64,000 nucleotides of DNA, from NCBI GenBank assembly GCA_002633005.1, contig NMRA01000028.1:1-64000 (forward strand), in the 5' to 3' direction. This DNA comes from Phoronis australis (Eukaryota; Phoronida; Phoronidae). Under the pieces are notes generated by a model. That model saw only the letters and a program-made list of their open reading frames with translations. It made no database searches and was not told the origin of the DNA. The translations under genes and the position numbers were made by a program. Positions 13,546 to 25,700 of this stretch are shown here, in pieces. Each line of letters starts with the position of its first letter. The stretch's first letter is position 1.

Positions 13546-15010
13546 AACAAAGCCCAGCTATTTAACAAATGACAAAGTCGCTCAAATAAAATACTACAAT
13601 TAAGACTAAAGAGAAGGAATGTAATACAGGCGACCCGAACTGAGAGCCTATAGTGTATTTTATATTGACAAGATCTCCCAGTTATACAATCACCAACGCA
13701 ATTTTTGAGAGACTGTCCTGAAACCAGTTGTGAAACCGTGTATTTGAATAAGGACGTATTCCTAGAGTAGATTTTTCACTTCGCTTTTCCAAATAAAACA
13801 AGTGATTGATCGAGTTTTGATAGCTCAAATGAGTACACACATGTAGTCAAAACAGGTAACTGCCAGGATACTGATTTACAGCTGACCGGCACCATATCTT
13901 TGGCTCTGGTGTCATTCGTGTTAGTGGTCCTTCTGCACTTTTGGTACGCTGTAACTGCTCGCGACGTCAGGTGCCGTGGGTAAATGGTACATTAGTCAGT
14001 CAAAGTCCACAGACTATAGTTCGGCGACTTGCAAAGTCGCTAAAAATTGCACAATAAGAAGTGATCAACCTTATATGACCTGAATTGAAAACTTCAAGTG
14101 AGAATGAATGTGTACAGAGTTTATATGAAACTAAGGTATTCATGGGTCGCAAGGTTTGCCAGTCTAAAAATCCATAAATCTGAAGACTTATCCAGACAAT
14201 TACGAAAACCCACCGAAGGTTGTAAATTTGAACTTTCATGACACTAGTTTCCAAACAGTGATTTTGAGCGAAACGTTCAGGGATTTATTTGCACACGGCT
14301 GCTTGAAACTAGTTCTTCGAAGAGCCTGTGCCTCTCAAAACGGGACCCAAACATGAAGTTGGGCGATTCACTGAGTTGCTGTAGTTATTTACATGTTCGA
14401 AGTATGGTTTATCGTCGCCAAAATTTTGCTGCTTGGCTGTCGTTGTCTTTGAATCGCTGGTTTCTGGCATCATAGACCTTCGGACTAGTTTCGAACTAAC
14501 TAGTTTTTTCTTCATTCTGTCAGATTTGTTAACCTTCGGCCTTTTAATGCCTTTTTTATTCATTTGTGGTATTATGAGAGTTCGAACATGTGAACATTTG
14601 GAGTATTGAGCTGTACCCTATTTATACCAATACAGTATGACAAGCAAGCAACGTTAGATTACATAAACCCCCTGTTAGATTATCTTCTTAATTTTCGTCT
14701 TCCACCTTTCTTCGTCTTGGTTATTCGTGGGTTGCAGCTTGTCGTTTATGTATGGGTATGGCGTGCAAATAGACAAAAACGTGCAGTAATGAATTTACAG
14801 ACAATCGGCAAATCAACTATCGTTTTCAAGTTGACACTTCGAGATTAATTGAAAAATCTACCAAGGCAGTTATCGATCACGGGAACCATTGTTCTGATCC
14901 ATATGTTGGGGGTCATCCTGATGTGTTCCCGTTTTATGCATATCGGGATTCTACATATTATGATGTACGTGTCCCGGGTTCGGTATGACCAGTTTTCATT
15001 GCATCGGACG

Positions 15011-15189
15011 GAGTTCTATGTGTCCTGGTGTGGTAGCTGTGATTGTCCCCCTGCAGAGAATTTACTAGCTGCATGTATTTGAATGCCGGTGTACTGGCAC
15101 GTTAATCAGTGGATTAGCGCCGGATGCTTCATTCAAATACACGCAAGCCAGGGGGACAATGGCTACTTTCACACAGAGTTCTATGTGTC
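15011..15189. mobile_element. Small foldback element flanked by 14-bp direct repeats
   Basis: The 14-mer GAGTTCTATGTGTC occurs at 15011-15024 and again at 15176-15189. Between the copies lie inverted arms: GATTGTCCCCCTG with GTATTTGAATG on the left, and CATTCAAATAC with CAGGGGGACAATGG on the right. Direct repeats outside inverted arms are what an inserted foldback or short element with target-site duplication would leave. Fourteen bases is long for a DNA-transposon duplication and more typical of target-primed insertion, so the class is uncertain. Confidence 0.55.
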
Positions 15190-15328
15190 ATTGGTCAGTG
15201 CTCGATGAGCCGACAAAATTAACCTACCCAAGTTCGCCGTTTGCAACCAAGCCGAAATGTCGAAAACTAAAGGCGCATTATCAAGAAGTGAGCTAGCATT
15301 CCAAAATTCCAGGGGGCATTGCTTTATC

Positions 15329-15357
15329 CTAGGAACCAGTAAGAGACTGGTTCCTAG
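15329..15357. repeat. Perfect 12-bp hairpin
   Basis: CTAGGAACCAGT at 15329-15340 is followed after the loop AAGAG by its exact reverse complement at 15346-15357. There is no T-run or adjacent gene end to suggest a terminator. It probably belongs to a repeat. Confidence 0.7.
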
Positions 15358-15766
15358 CTTTATCTGACAACGACCAGAAACCAATGCAACTAAGGAGAAT
15401 GCATAAAAATAACACGTTACTTTATTACTTGTTGAGCTTATGCCCTAAATCAGGATCGAAAAGCACATGACAACTGTCATGTGGGCCTAAATGGCAAGCG
15501 TTGCTAAAACTTGCACACTCCGCGTCCGCTTAGTAGCGTCTGGACTATTACGCAAAACACCGGGACACAAAAACCCAGACAGATAGGATTCGGAGTCCAT
15601 AAAACGGGACGCATGTTAGGCCCCTAGTTAGTAAATGTATGTAAGTACAATGACAATTGTTAGTCGGGATTAGAAAGAGCGTTAAATTCAGCAAGTCAAG
15701 TAACAAACGTCTAGCGCAAGCTAATGATAATACATTTGATAGATGGATAGATATATCCATTTAATG

Positions 15767-15767
<1 letters not shown>

Positions 15768-15814
<47 letters not shown>

Positions 15815-15815
15815 G
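15768..15815. repeat. (ATA)n microsatellite
   Basis: About fifteen uninterrupted copies of a three-base unit ATA, grading into GTA. A run of isoleucines in the plus frame is just the repeat translated. Confidence 0.95.
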
Positions 15816-17169
15816 TAGTAGTTCTAATAATATCACTTATTGTACATCGTAGGCTTTGCTTACTCATACAGAAATACATAAATTCAAATGCATATTCAGA
15901 GTATTTACACGGACAGCAGTTCTCCTTTTAAAGCCATAGTGTTCTCAGTGAATATCCATTTGAATAAATGTGCGTCATCACGACCCGAACACTAATGTAT
16001 GAGTATAACCCAAAGTACAACTACTGTAAAATACAGCCGACACTTAAAACATATACGTGTTACAACTACCTGTACACCAAACAATTGCCATAGGTGGAGA
16101 ACTGTAACAGCAATCAGCCAGACAAAAATGTAATTAATGACAGAAGTTACGCACCTGTATCGTCCTTCATGTATCGGGTAAGACATCATCTCCTCACGGT
16201 GCGCGCTTTCAAGGAAATGGCCGCAATCTGAAACAGCAGGCCGACACACTCAAAGGGAAACATTCAAGGGTCATGCTGTTACTTCTCAGGAGGGGTTATT
16301 GCGCTTTCCAATGAACTACGAGCGCACCAAGTAATCGAAGTGCAACAACCAGGTAACCACGTCATTACACAATCCAGATCAATAAACTCGCCTTTTAGAG
16401 ATACTGAATACCAAAAGAGTGTTCTCAATGGAAAATCGTGCCACATGACATCTTGCAGTGAATAAAAACGGGAGAGATCTTCGAGGGCATTGCATATGAA
16501 TGGAAACTTTCAAAAACTAAACCGCATGGGGGCTACGACGAAGTTAGATGCAGGTCGTCCGTCAGTCTTGATTCGTGAACAGAGCTTTGCCTTAGGGGTC
16601 ATGGTCTCTCAAACGGATAGGTCGGCGTTTTTTGTTTCCTGTCTGTCAACTTTCGATTCAGGAACTCGTATTGCTTTCCACTATCAGGCTCTGCCCGCCC
16701 GTGATTAACGCGAACCCTACCGGTCGTAGCTGAGAATATCCATAGCCAAAAGTGATATGTAAAGTGTTGCTATAAATCTGTCTAAATAGTAAAGTAAATT
16801 TGTACAACTGTATGCGCGAGTTTTATATTTAACCTATTAAAACGAGTTTTAAAAGCAAAATTAACATCAACAGACGTACGTGTACAACCTGGGAAGCTCA
16901 TTTATATTGAGAAGCAAATTGTTGAAGGCAGTGTATTCATATGTCTTCACACAGGTCATATGTTGGTCACATCACGTGAAGACGTGTCAAACATGTAAAT
17001 TGTTACTGTGGCACAATTAACTTTCTATGCAACTTACAAAAAAACAAATATCGAGTTTAACATTATGTAAAATTTGAGCATTTGTTTCAATACTACATTT
17101 GTCCAAGGTTTCATTACAGAGCACGTGTCGGATCGAGTCTACACAGTCACTTGTCTTTGAAAGTTTATC

Positions 17170-17545
17170 ATTGGAGTTCATGGTGATTATTTAAAAACCT
17201 AATGACTTTGTAGAATGTATCCATTCTAGTAATGACGATGGTATTCTTCTATGTCAAAATGTTTCCGATGGGAAAGTTTTGTGATATGCTGACGATATGC
17301 CTTTGTGTACTTAATCTCCAGTTAAACTGCAAAAACTGCTGTGTGCTTTAAGTAATTTCTGCCAGGAATGGAGCGTGTCTGTAAATTTAGTGAAGACCAC
17401 AATTATGGTGTTTAGAAACGGAGGTCCCTACAAGTATCTTGATGTTGTGTTCACGCCAAAGTTATTGTGGACTATGGCTGCTCAGACCCTGTCAGCCCAA
17501 GCCACCTATAAACACAAACAATTGGCTAGCAAAGAAATAATATCA
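17170..17545 (+). pseudogene. Dead non-LTR retrotransposon reverse transcriptase fragment
   Basis: The plus strand translates to the palm and downstream part of a LINE-type reverse transcriptase. The catalytic box reads YADD at 17285-17296. It is followed by a leucine-rich segment with FCQEWSVSVNLVKTTIMVF (the usual FC..W...VN..KT..MVF block), then a YKYLDVVFTPKLLW segment and TLSAQA, all in the order expected for this family. In-frame stops just before YADD, after PLCT and upstream near 17196 show that it cannot be translated. No endonuclease or 5' part was found, so this is an old 5'-truncated copy. Which LINE clade it belongs to cannot be decided from this piece. Confidence 0.8.
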
Positions 17546-17574
17546 ATAATACTATCAGACTAACGTACTAAGTA

Positions 17575-17613
17575 ATATATATACATATACATATACATGT
17601 ACATATACATATT

Positions 17614-17712
<99 letters not shown>

Positions 17713-17714
17713 TG
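17575..17714. repeat. Compound microsatellite (TACATA)n-(TA)n-(GT)n-(TATATG)n
   Basis: A run of TACATA units passes into TA repeats, then about thirty GT dinucleotides (near 17625-17684), then GTATAT units. Frames through it give poly-Cys-Val or Tyr-Val peptides and are not genes. Confidence 0.95.
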
Positions 17715-18099
17715 CCGGGACAGTAAATTCCGTTTCATCGCATACTTATACTATGTACTTGCATATCAATTCATTTTCTTCTGTTCACTGGGTAGCAACA
17801 ATCAAGATCTTCTAGATCCGTTCGTTTTGCTAATTCTTTTCAATACAACTGACAACAAATCATTGCTTGCAAGCCATGTTTGGGACGTGCTTGCAGTCGG
17901 GACCGCCTCTTCCTGGTGCTTATTTGTTTTAACACACATAATCTAAATCACTACATTTTTAGCCTTGTACCTTGTAAATAATCCCGAGGTCAAGTCAATT
18001 CAGTTCAACAGGGCAGGAAAGTCTTATTGATGTCACGTGAATAACTCATAATTTATTCAGGCATCATCTAATGCCACATCTCATATACATATATGGAAC

Positions 18100-18460
18100 G
18101 AGGCAACGAAAAATAAGCATATTGACATGGGAGACGGAGCATCGAAAAAAGTGCGCCAATTCCTCATGCACCTGCATATATATGTACAACATGTGATGCT
18201 AGTATCTTGCCCCTGCGCAAGATCAAGGCGACCATTAACAGAAATACCAGCCCATAACATGATATTTCCTCCACCTTAGAGGTCAATGTGGTTCACCGTG
18301 CAGTCATGGTCAGAGCGCACAAGCGCTCATCCGCCAGATTTGCATTTGAAAATCGTAGACACACTTTTCACTTGTCCGTGAACAGAGCACTCACTGCTGG
18401 CGGTGACAAGATGCAAAAAGGCACGTCTTAAAGCTTTGTGACCATCTCGCGATTCATTTC
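18100..18460 (-). pseudogene. Dead Tc1/mariner-like transposase fragment
   Basis: Read on the minus strand, this region carries scattered blocks typical of a Tc1-like DDE transposase. LFTDK (family: FTDES, containing the second catalytic Asp) is encoded at about 18372-18385. Further downstream on the minus strand, at 18221-18275, is GGGNIMLWAGISVNGRLDL, the GG.(V/I)M.WAGIS block. A stop follows the FTDK motif and the two blocks need frame changes to connect, so the gene is dead. Terminal inverted repeats were not identified. Confidence 0.7.
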
Positions 18461-18609
18461 GTTTTACTGGTTTTCTCGCCCTTTGCTAAGAAATGCTGGT
18501 AGTTATGATGTAACTGAGTTTTTCCGCTCTCAGTTTGGTAGATGACTGGAACCAGTTCCATAGGGTAGTAGTCACAATATAGCGGTTAGTCATGGATGAC
18601 CACTTTTTT

Positions 18610-19145
18610 TGCACAAAGAACTTGGCAAAGGGTTAAGAAGATACAGCCGCGGACGCAAAATCAAACAAAATTCTCACCAGAGGGCGTTAGATCTAACCCA
18701 GCCATCCAACGCCATGAGCTGCTCTCTCCCTATTAGGAACACAATGGACCTGCCAATTTTCCGGGCGTAATGATTCTTTACATGGTTTGGCAGTTAGAAG
18801 GACGAATGCCAAAAATGACTCGAAAATTTAAAAAATATCCACTAGGTGGCGCAGAATCGTCAAGAGCTATCCGAAAATGGAAAAATGTCATCTCCTTAAT
18901 AGAAACCTTTTAGCCAAATTTCATAAAAACCCATCCAGTCCAAAGATACAGAGGCAACGGTGGAAAAAATCAAAATGGCCAACAGAGGTAGTCGGATAGC
19001 TCCGACATTTGTCGTCATCTGTCGTCAGCTTCATCGATCACTCTACATCTGCCAAGGAGATCCCGGTGAGTGCGGCGGGGTTTAGGACTAGCCTGCGGAC
19101 GCCGGATGACTCAGTGGCGAAGGCTCACGAGCAGAGATGACGGCG
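18610..19145 (-). mobile_element. Interspersed CTAG-motif element, partial copy F (reverse)
   Basis: Diverged reverse-oriented fragment of the 9668-11348 element. It has CACTAGGTGGCGCAGAATCG near 18840, ACTCGAAAAT before it, a CAAATTTCATAAAAACCCAT block, and ends near the AGAGATGACGGCG block that marks the hairpin end in other copies. It is roughly one third of full length. The following 19146-19440 begins with an AATAGAATAGAATAAAG run and looks like another unidentified repeat. Confidence 0.6.
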
Positions 19146-19779
19146 AAATAGAATAGAATAAAGTTTATTGTATATCGGATACAGGGTTACAACAACAAAC
19201 AGTTTCCAATAAAAAATATAACGAATGAACTAGATGTAGGCCTACTACAGCAGAAGAAATATTTGCAAAAAATGACATAATAATTAAATACAGGTTACAA
19301 CTTGGGGTTACAACTTGTATTATAGAAACAAAGTTTCCAAGACATGTACAATAAAGTATGACCTTACACAAATCACAGCAATTGCGCTCGCACAGGTTCT
19401 CAAATTGCTTCCAGGATAGTTTTTCAAAGTCCGGTGATTCCATTTTCGTTTCTCAGTGCTCGAAGAATCACATATCAATTAAAAGTGCGAAATTGGATTA
19501 GAAACTCATGCATAAACTATCGAGCACTGACTCGAGCACAGAATAATAATAATTAGTTACCTTGAGTTCGTACAAAAGTAGAGCGGAATGATGCCAAAAA
19601 TAATTTAGAGTTCGATTAGACTCCGGTCACTGTTGTTTTTTCATGGCACAGCAAAAATGAATTTGTTTTTAAAGGTCTCTTTCATAGAGAAGTTTCTCTA
19701 GTTTTCTTTGTTCTGTGTATGTGTTCTGTGCATGTAATCTGCCCATGCAGTCAACCACCAGGGAGCGCTACAGCACAAG

Positions 19780-22700
19780 ATGGCGCATATGAGTTTGAAC
19801 TCGTATCTACAACAGGTACGTACGGTAGTAGTTCAATGTTATCGTCTTCTTTTGTATGACCTCCAATAAACTTGCCAACGTCTTGTAATGTGTGGATAAC
19901 GCTTAGAAAATGCTTCTTAGACAAGCATGCCATTCCTAGCTGGCTCAACCGCCGAGCAGTGAACAACATTCAAGCTCACAGTCACAGTCACAGTCGCAGT
20001 CACACTCACAGTCGCAATATGTCTAGTATTAGACAGTGACCATTGTCTCTATCTTACTTAAGACGGTGTTTTAGTGTTCCTATAAGAGCTTCATACGCCG
20101 GAAGCTCTGTGGTGAATTATGCCTCACACTGATTAAAAGATCAAAGTCACGTTCTCAACTTTTGCGCATAGACACCTAGGCATGCATATAGGCCGTCGAT
20201 TTCTTTAATTCCTTCCAACTTGAACTAATACACCCGTTATCAAACTTTTTCTTTGAACAGTCCTTTGTTAAGTTCCCAAAATTGGGAACTGGCCATTTTT
20301 AACACTGCGCGCGGCAGATGGTATGGCCATATAACTATACGAGTCTCTGTGGTATGACATCATCATTCCCTGGCTAAGATCCTATTAATTTTGGACTGCA
20401 AATTTTTGTGAAGGACATTTACCACAGATCTCTTCGAAAAATGGGAAAAGGTCGTTTTTGGCCATTAGTACTCTTACCTCAGACTCAGTCAACCCACAAG
20501 TCAACTCATACCCAAGTTGTGTAATCACCATGGATATAAAATAAATGGTTTCACAGATTGAAGAAAGATAGTATCGTAATTGTTTACATATTACACTAAA
20601 AAACAATTGTCATTTCTCTATTTTTCAAAAGCAGATTTCCTCTAACTAAAAGTGAAGAATGGACAAACTATGCAATGTTTGTTTTTTATGAGAATTTAGA
20701 CAACATGTATTTTGACTTTTCTGACATTTTGTGTGCTAAATAGGTGAAGAATTACTCTAGTCTGTATGTTAAGTAGTTGGCTATATTCACATTACTGTTT
20801 TCAGATTGAAGATGCAATCAATGAAAAAGATGGAGTTAAGGCTGGTGTAAGTAGCTGCATTGGAATAGGAGACATTGGACGATCTTCTCAATACATATTT
20901 TTGTCATAAGCCGTTGTTCTGTGATACTGCCCCAGTTTGTCTTGAGCTTGTTTACCTTCTGTCCACCTCTCAGTTTGTTATGACCCAAGGTTCTTGCAAT
21001 CTACAACAGTTTGTTGTGATTCAAGACACTTGCTATCTACACCAGTTGTCAGAGCAAGTGTACCTTCAGTCTGTATCAGTTTCAGGGTGCTTGATCACCT
21101 GAGGGAAAAGGTGCCTGTGCCTTCTGAGATGGGATTTTTTTTGGTATGAGGGACAAAATCTTTCTCCCTGAATTTGTTATGAGCAAGTGTATCGTCTCCA
21201 TCAGGTTGTTATGACCAAGTATATTGTCAGTCTACCTCAATTTGTTGTCACCCACGCTACAGCAGTTTTCTTTTTCCAGGACCTTCTGTCCTTCAAACAC
21301 CCCCATGTTGCCAACCCCAGGCTACAACTGCAGAATCCCGAGGAACAGTGTGAAGAGTGGTTTGAGCCACCATGGGACGAGCTGATTGCTGGTCATATGA
21401 GGTGAACAGTGCTGTGAAACTTTCAATTCTGGGCATTTCTTTATTATACGCCCATTCTGAATATGCACTCAGTATTCATACATAAATAAAGTTCCTTAAA
21501 ATACAACCGGAGGGCCATGTGTTTGACTGGACATTAAAAGTTTCCCTAGTTTCACTAAACAAATGATTCCTGTCACATATTCTGCTGCGTATGAGCAGTA
21601 TTGAAATTTAAAGCAGTTTTTCGCCTGTTTGAAATATCCTTTAATATCTTTTTGTGAGCAAGTCATTGCCTTAGATGTTTCAACCAATGTAATCCAATTT
21701 ATTCCAGGGCCACTTGGGCTGTTGCCAACCATGATTTTGTTGAAGCATATGGTTGCCAGTCAGTAGTTGTGTCGGCCTTCTCGAAAGCGTTCTCATCTCA
21801 TAAAGAAGAAAACTGGGCCCTGCCAATACTGTTTGCAGTATGCTTAGACTTACGACTGTTTGCCAATAGTGTAAGTACTGTTATTTTTTTGTTTAATATC
21901 ATGAATAACAGGTTCTCCTAGGCATGCTTGTTGGAAAGCAGCTGTCAGACAATTCTACCCTGTGAGAGATATTTTGGTTTGGCAGAACTGAGTTTCTCTT
22001 ACAATTTATTATTGGTTGTAAGGCAATTACTTTGTTCTCATTATTTGCATGGAATCAAATTCTTGTTCCTGGTGTGTTGCTGTAACACCACAGTCTATGA
22101 ATATTGCTTTTTGAATGTCATGCAGAATAAATTGTACACTATGTGTAATGAGATAAAGAATGTTTGGCAATAATCATTTGGACACGTGTTTTGATTTGCA
22201 GGCTGAAATTCAGCTGTCCAAAAAAGGACGAAGTAAACAGGGTGAAATATTAGAAAAGGCAGCTGAAGCACTGATGGGTTGTTTCCGAGTGTGTGCAAGT
22301 GATAAGTATGCAAAAGTTTTATAGCAAATCGACCAATGATTCCTCACTGATAATATGTAAGAATCTGTTCATAATAGTCAATCAAGCAAACTTTATTGCA
22401 TTAGAGTCCAGAGGTTGAAGTTCAAATACAAACGCTGTAATGCTTAATTAATGGTCCCTGGTTCTTAAATCGTAACTAATGAACCACAACTCTCAAATTG
22501 CAACTAATAAACCACGACTCTCAAATTGTAACTAATGAACCACAACTCTCAAATTGTAACTAATGAACCACAACTCTCAAATTGTAACTAATGAACCACA
22601 ACTCTCAAATCGTAACTAATAAACCATGACTCTCAAATTGTAACTAATGAACCGCGACACTCAAATTGTAACTAATGAACCACAACTCTCAAATCGTAAC

Positions 22701-25700
22701 TAATAAACCATGACTCTCAAATTGTAACTAATGATCCACGACTCTCAAATTGTAACTAATGAACCACAACTCTCAAATTGCAACTAATAAACCACGACTC
22801 TCAAATTGTAACTAATGAACCACAACTCTCAAATTGTAACTAATGAACCACAACTCTCAAATTGCAACTAATAAACCACGACTCTCAAATTGCAACTAAT
22901 GATCCCTAGCTATCAAACTTTCTCATGCCTATGATCCATGTTTTTGTGCTCAGTTGTATATGATTCTCTATTTTAAATGTTGCATAGTGCGCTCAGATGC
23001 TAAGTTGTCCAAACTGGTCGCAGAACACATGTTTCAGCGAAGTTGTCCAACTGATTGTAGGACACATATTTTATACTAAGTTGTCCCAACTGATCACAAG
23101 ACACATATTCCTGCTATTAAGTTGTCCCAACTGATCATTGGACACATGGTTTCTAGTTTCTCTCTTCTTTCCAGTCGTGCAGCACCTGATGACTCCAAGA
23201 AGTGGGGGATGCTTAACTTAGTTAATCAGCTTTTCAAAATTTACTTCAAGGTAAGGACAGATCAATTTTTAGTACAGTGCTAGACAAAAAGTAATCATGG
23301 CAAAATACCATTTCCCGCCATGAATGATAATTATGTTAATAGCAAACTGTAACAACTATTGTGGCAGTAACATTCTTTCCTGTTAATTCCTGTACATTTC
23401 CGGCCATGAGGGAAGATTACTCTGACAATGAATTCAGCTTCCACTCAGCCATGATGACAGGGAATTCTGGGCCATTTTGTCTGAATTCTTTTGACATGTA
23501 CTGTCAGTAGTACTGAAAGTCAGAGTAGCTGTTCACTCTTTATCATGATGTTGGGTATTGGCCACTGATGTCAAACATGATCAAGAAACATAAGCTGGTA
23601 CAATGATTCAGAATAATTCGATAAAAGTGTGGTTAAAAATCCATCAAATAAATCTTGTGTAACTTGAAAATTTTAAGTTTTAAAGAAAAAGTGAGTTGCA
23701 CATTTCATACTGTTTTTGACAACTCCAACCTCAGAAAGTTCTTTAAAAGGACTGGGGGTACGTTTAGCTCTATGAAATTAAAAACCAAAAAATTAGATTA
23801 CACTGCCATCTTGTGGCCAAAACAGTGGAAGATATGAGTTCTTAATTAGTCTGCGAAAAGATTCATTTGGGCAGCTAGCCCAAGAAGAGATACTAGTGTT
23901 TGTTTGCTTAGAACAACCTAAAAAAATGTCCTTACAGTTCATACTCTTGTCTTATAGACAAACTCAATGTATGTCGCATTTTATGTAAGTTTGCTAAAGG
24001 GTACATTTAACTCTCTCATTTTTGTTAAATTTTACTGCCAATCTTTGACTTACCAAGCATCAAACTTTTGAAATAGCCATTCAAGTACTTATTGTAAACC
24101 CATAAAACATTGAAACAATTATTGTTGGTGATGACAGAATCTCATAAGTGTTCGTGAACATTAATCCCCTGGTGTTTGTTATCATGTGTCCAGGTATTTT
24201 CTAAAAAACTGTTCTCTGATTGAGACTTTAGAGCCCTAAAACACACTGTCCAAAATGAAGACGTCAACATTCATTGCGAAAAGAAAGTCTTTTTTTTACT
24301 TCCCAATTCTCTGGCTCTTAACAGAACCTGCCAGGCAAGTTAATGGTTAAGAAATTAATAGAATTAAGAATTTGCAAGTTTTGTACGAAAAAAATATGTT
24401 CGTGAAAATAATGGTTATCTCCTTGAAAATAAATATAGATTATTACATGGCGAAGTCGTTATCCCCCGTTATCTAGAGCCCGAGTGGATTTTGGAGAATT
24501 ATCGCCCGAGGGGCGTTAGCCCCGAGGGTGATAATTCTCCAAAATCCACGAGGGCTCTAGATAAGTGGGATAACGGCTGAGAACATGTAATAATCTATTT
24601 ATACCACATACTAAACGAGAAACATTGCAATGAATCGATCTACCTTTTCTGACTCTCCACGGCTTTGTAACTACTTTCTATGTCAGAGGCCCGGAGTCGG
24701 AGGTCGTGACCTTTTAAGAAAAGCTGGGCTATTTTTGTCAAATAATGCTTTTACTCAAAACCAATTGAAAACTTAAATATAATAGAAATAAACTGAATTT
24801 ATAAATTAACGTTTACCAACTATTATAGCTTAAAACACGATTTTTTCACGCTAAGCTTCGACCGGGAAATTATCGTCTGCTAAAGTAGGTTACCACTGGT
24901 AACTGAATATAATTCTCAAGCCAAAGATCCTGACGACACGATACCCGCATTCAAACTGGAGATCGGTGATTTACAAGTAAGAGGACATGAGAGAAATATT
25001 TCATTGAATTAAGATGTCATTTTTATGGAAATTATGTGTCTTATTTTCCGTAGCGTATACGTACAGTACAATGCGGTTTGTTGAACGTGCGATTATTGCG
25101 CGTGCTCATTTAAGTATTCTATTTTCACATTTGATGACGTCAGCTGCTGCGTGGTGTAGTGGTTAAGGTCGGCGACTAGCAAACTCAAGGTCCCGGGTTC
25201 GACTCCGTCCTCGGTTTCCCGCCAAATCGTTATCTCACTAGTGAGATAACTTTATGGGTTATTACACGGTTGTATCTGCCATTTGACGCCAATATTGTGG
25301 TATAATGCTTTTTATGTGCCCACATATTCATATGTGGACGCATTATGCCGTCATCTCCGTCCGTCCGACGTCCGGCGTCCGCTGCTCTATCTCTAAAACC
25401 CTTTGACTTGCGTTCATGAAATTTGGCTCACATGTTCCGTTCATAAATGGGACGGCATTAGCGAACTTTCAGACAGATCTGACTACCGGTGTGCCCCCTA
25501 GTGGCAATTTTAGTTTTTTATGCTTACCTTTGTATCTTCAAAAGTCCTGAATGGATTTTCATGAAATTCGGTATGTAGGCACCTATTAGTGAAATGACGC
25601 TTTCCCTCCGTTTTCGGATGGATTCGACGTAGTTTGCGCCACCTAGTGGCCATTTTTACTGTTTTCGATTCTGTTTTGCGTCCACCCCTCTATCAACCAA

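Larger units (their letters stand above)
11349..16250. repeat. Degenerate multi-kilobase tandem repeat, right part
   Basis: The same repeat blocks seen at 1600-9667 resume after the inserted element. The EcoRI-containing GAGGAATTCAA block is near 11913, the TTAGTCGGGATTA block near 12020 and 15660, the CTTCGGAGTATCGAGCTCTA block near 11630 and a related one near 14600, and the GGGTAAGACATCATCTC block near 16175. Order is disturbed by other insertions between about 12730-13860 and 14900-15640. No conserved coding capacity was seen. Confidence 0.7.

Noticed and set aside
17597-17946. Cys-Val and Tyr-Val repeat ORFs
   Set aside because: They are translations of the GT and TATATG microsatellite.
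22470-22910. Regular 28-bp repeats resembling a CRISPR array
   Set aside because: The repeats are contiguous without unique spacers, they lie in an intron of a eukaryotic gene, and no cas gene is present.
25148-25225. Functional tRNA gene
   Set aside because: The A and B boxes are good, but the T-stem and acceptor stem do not pair.
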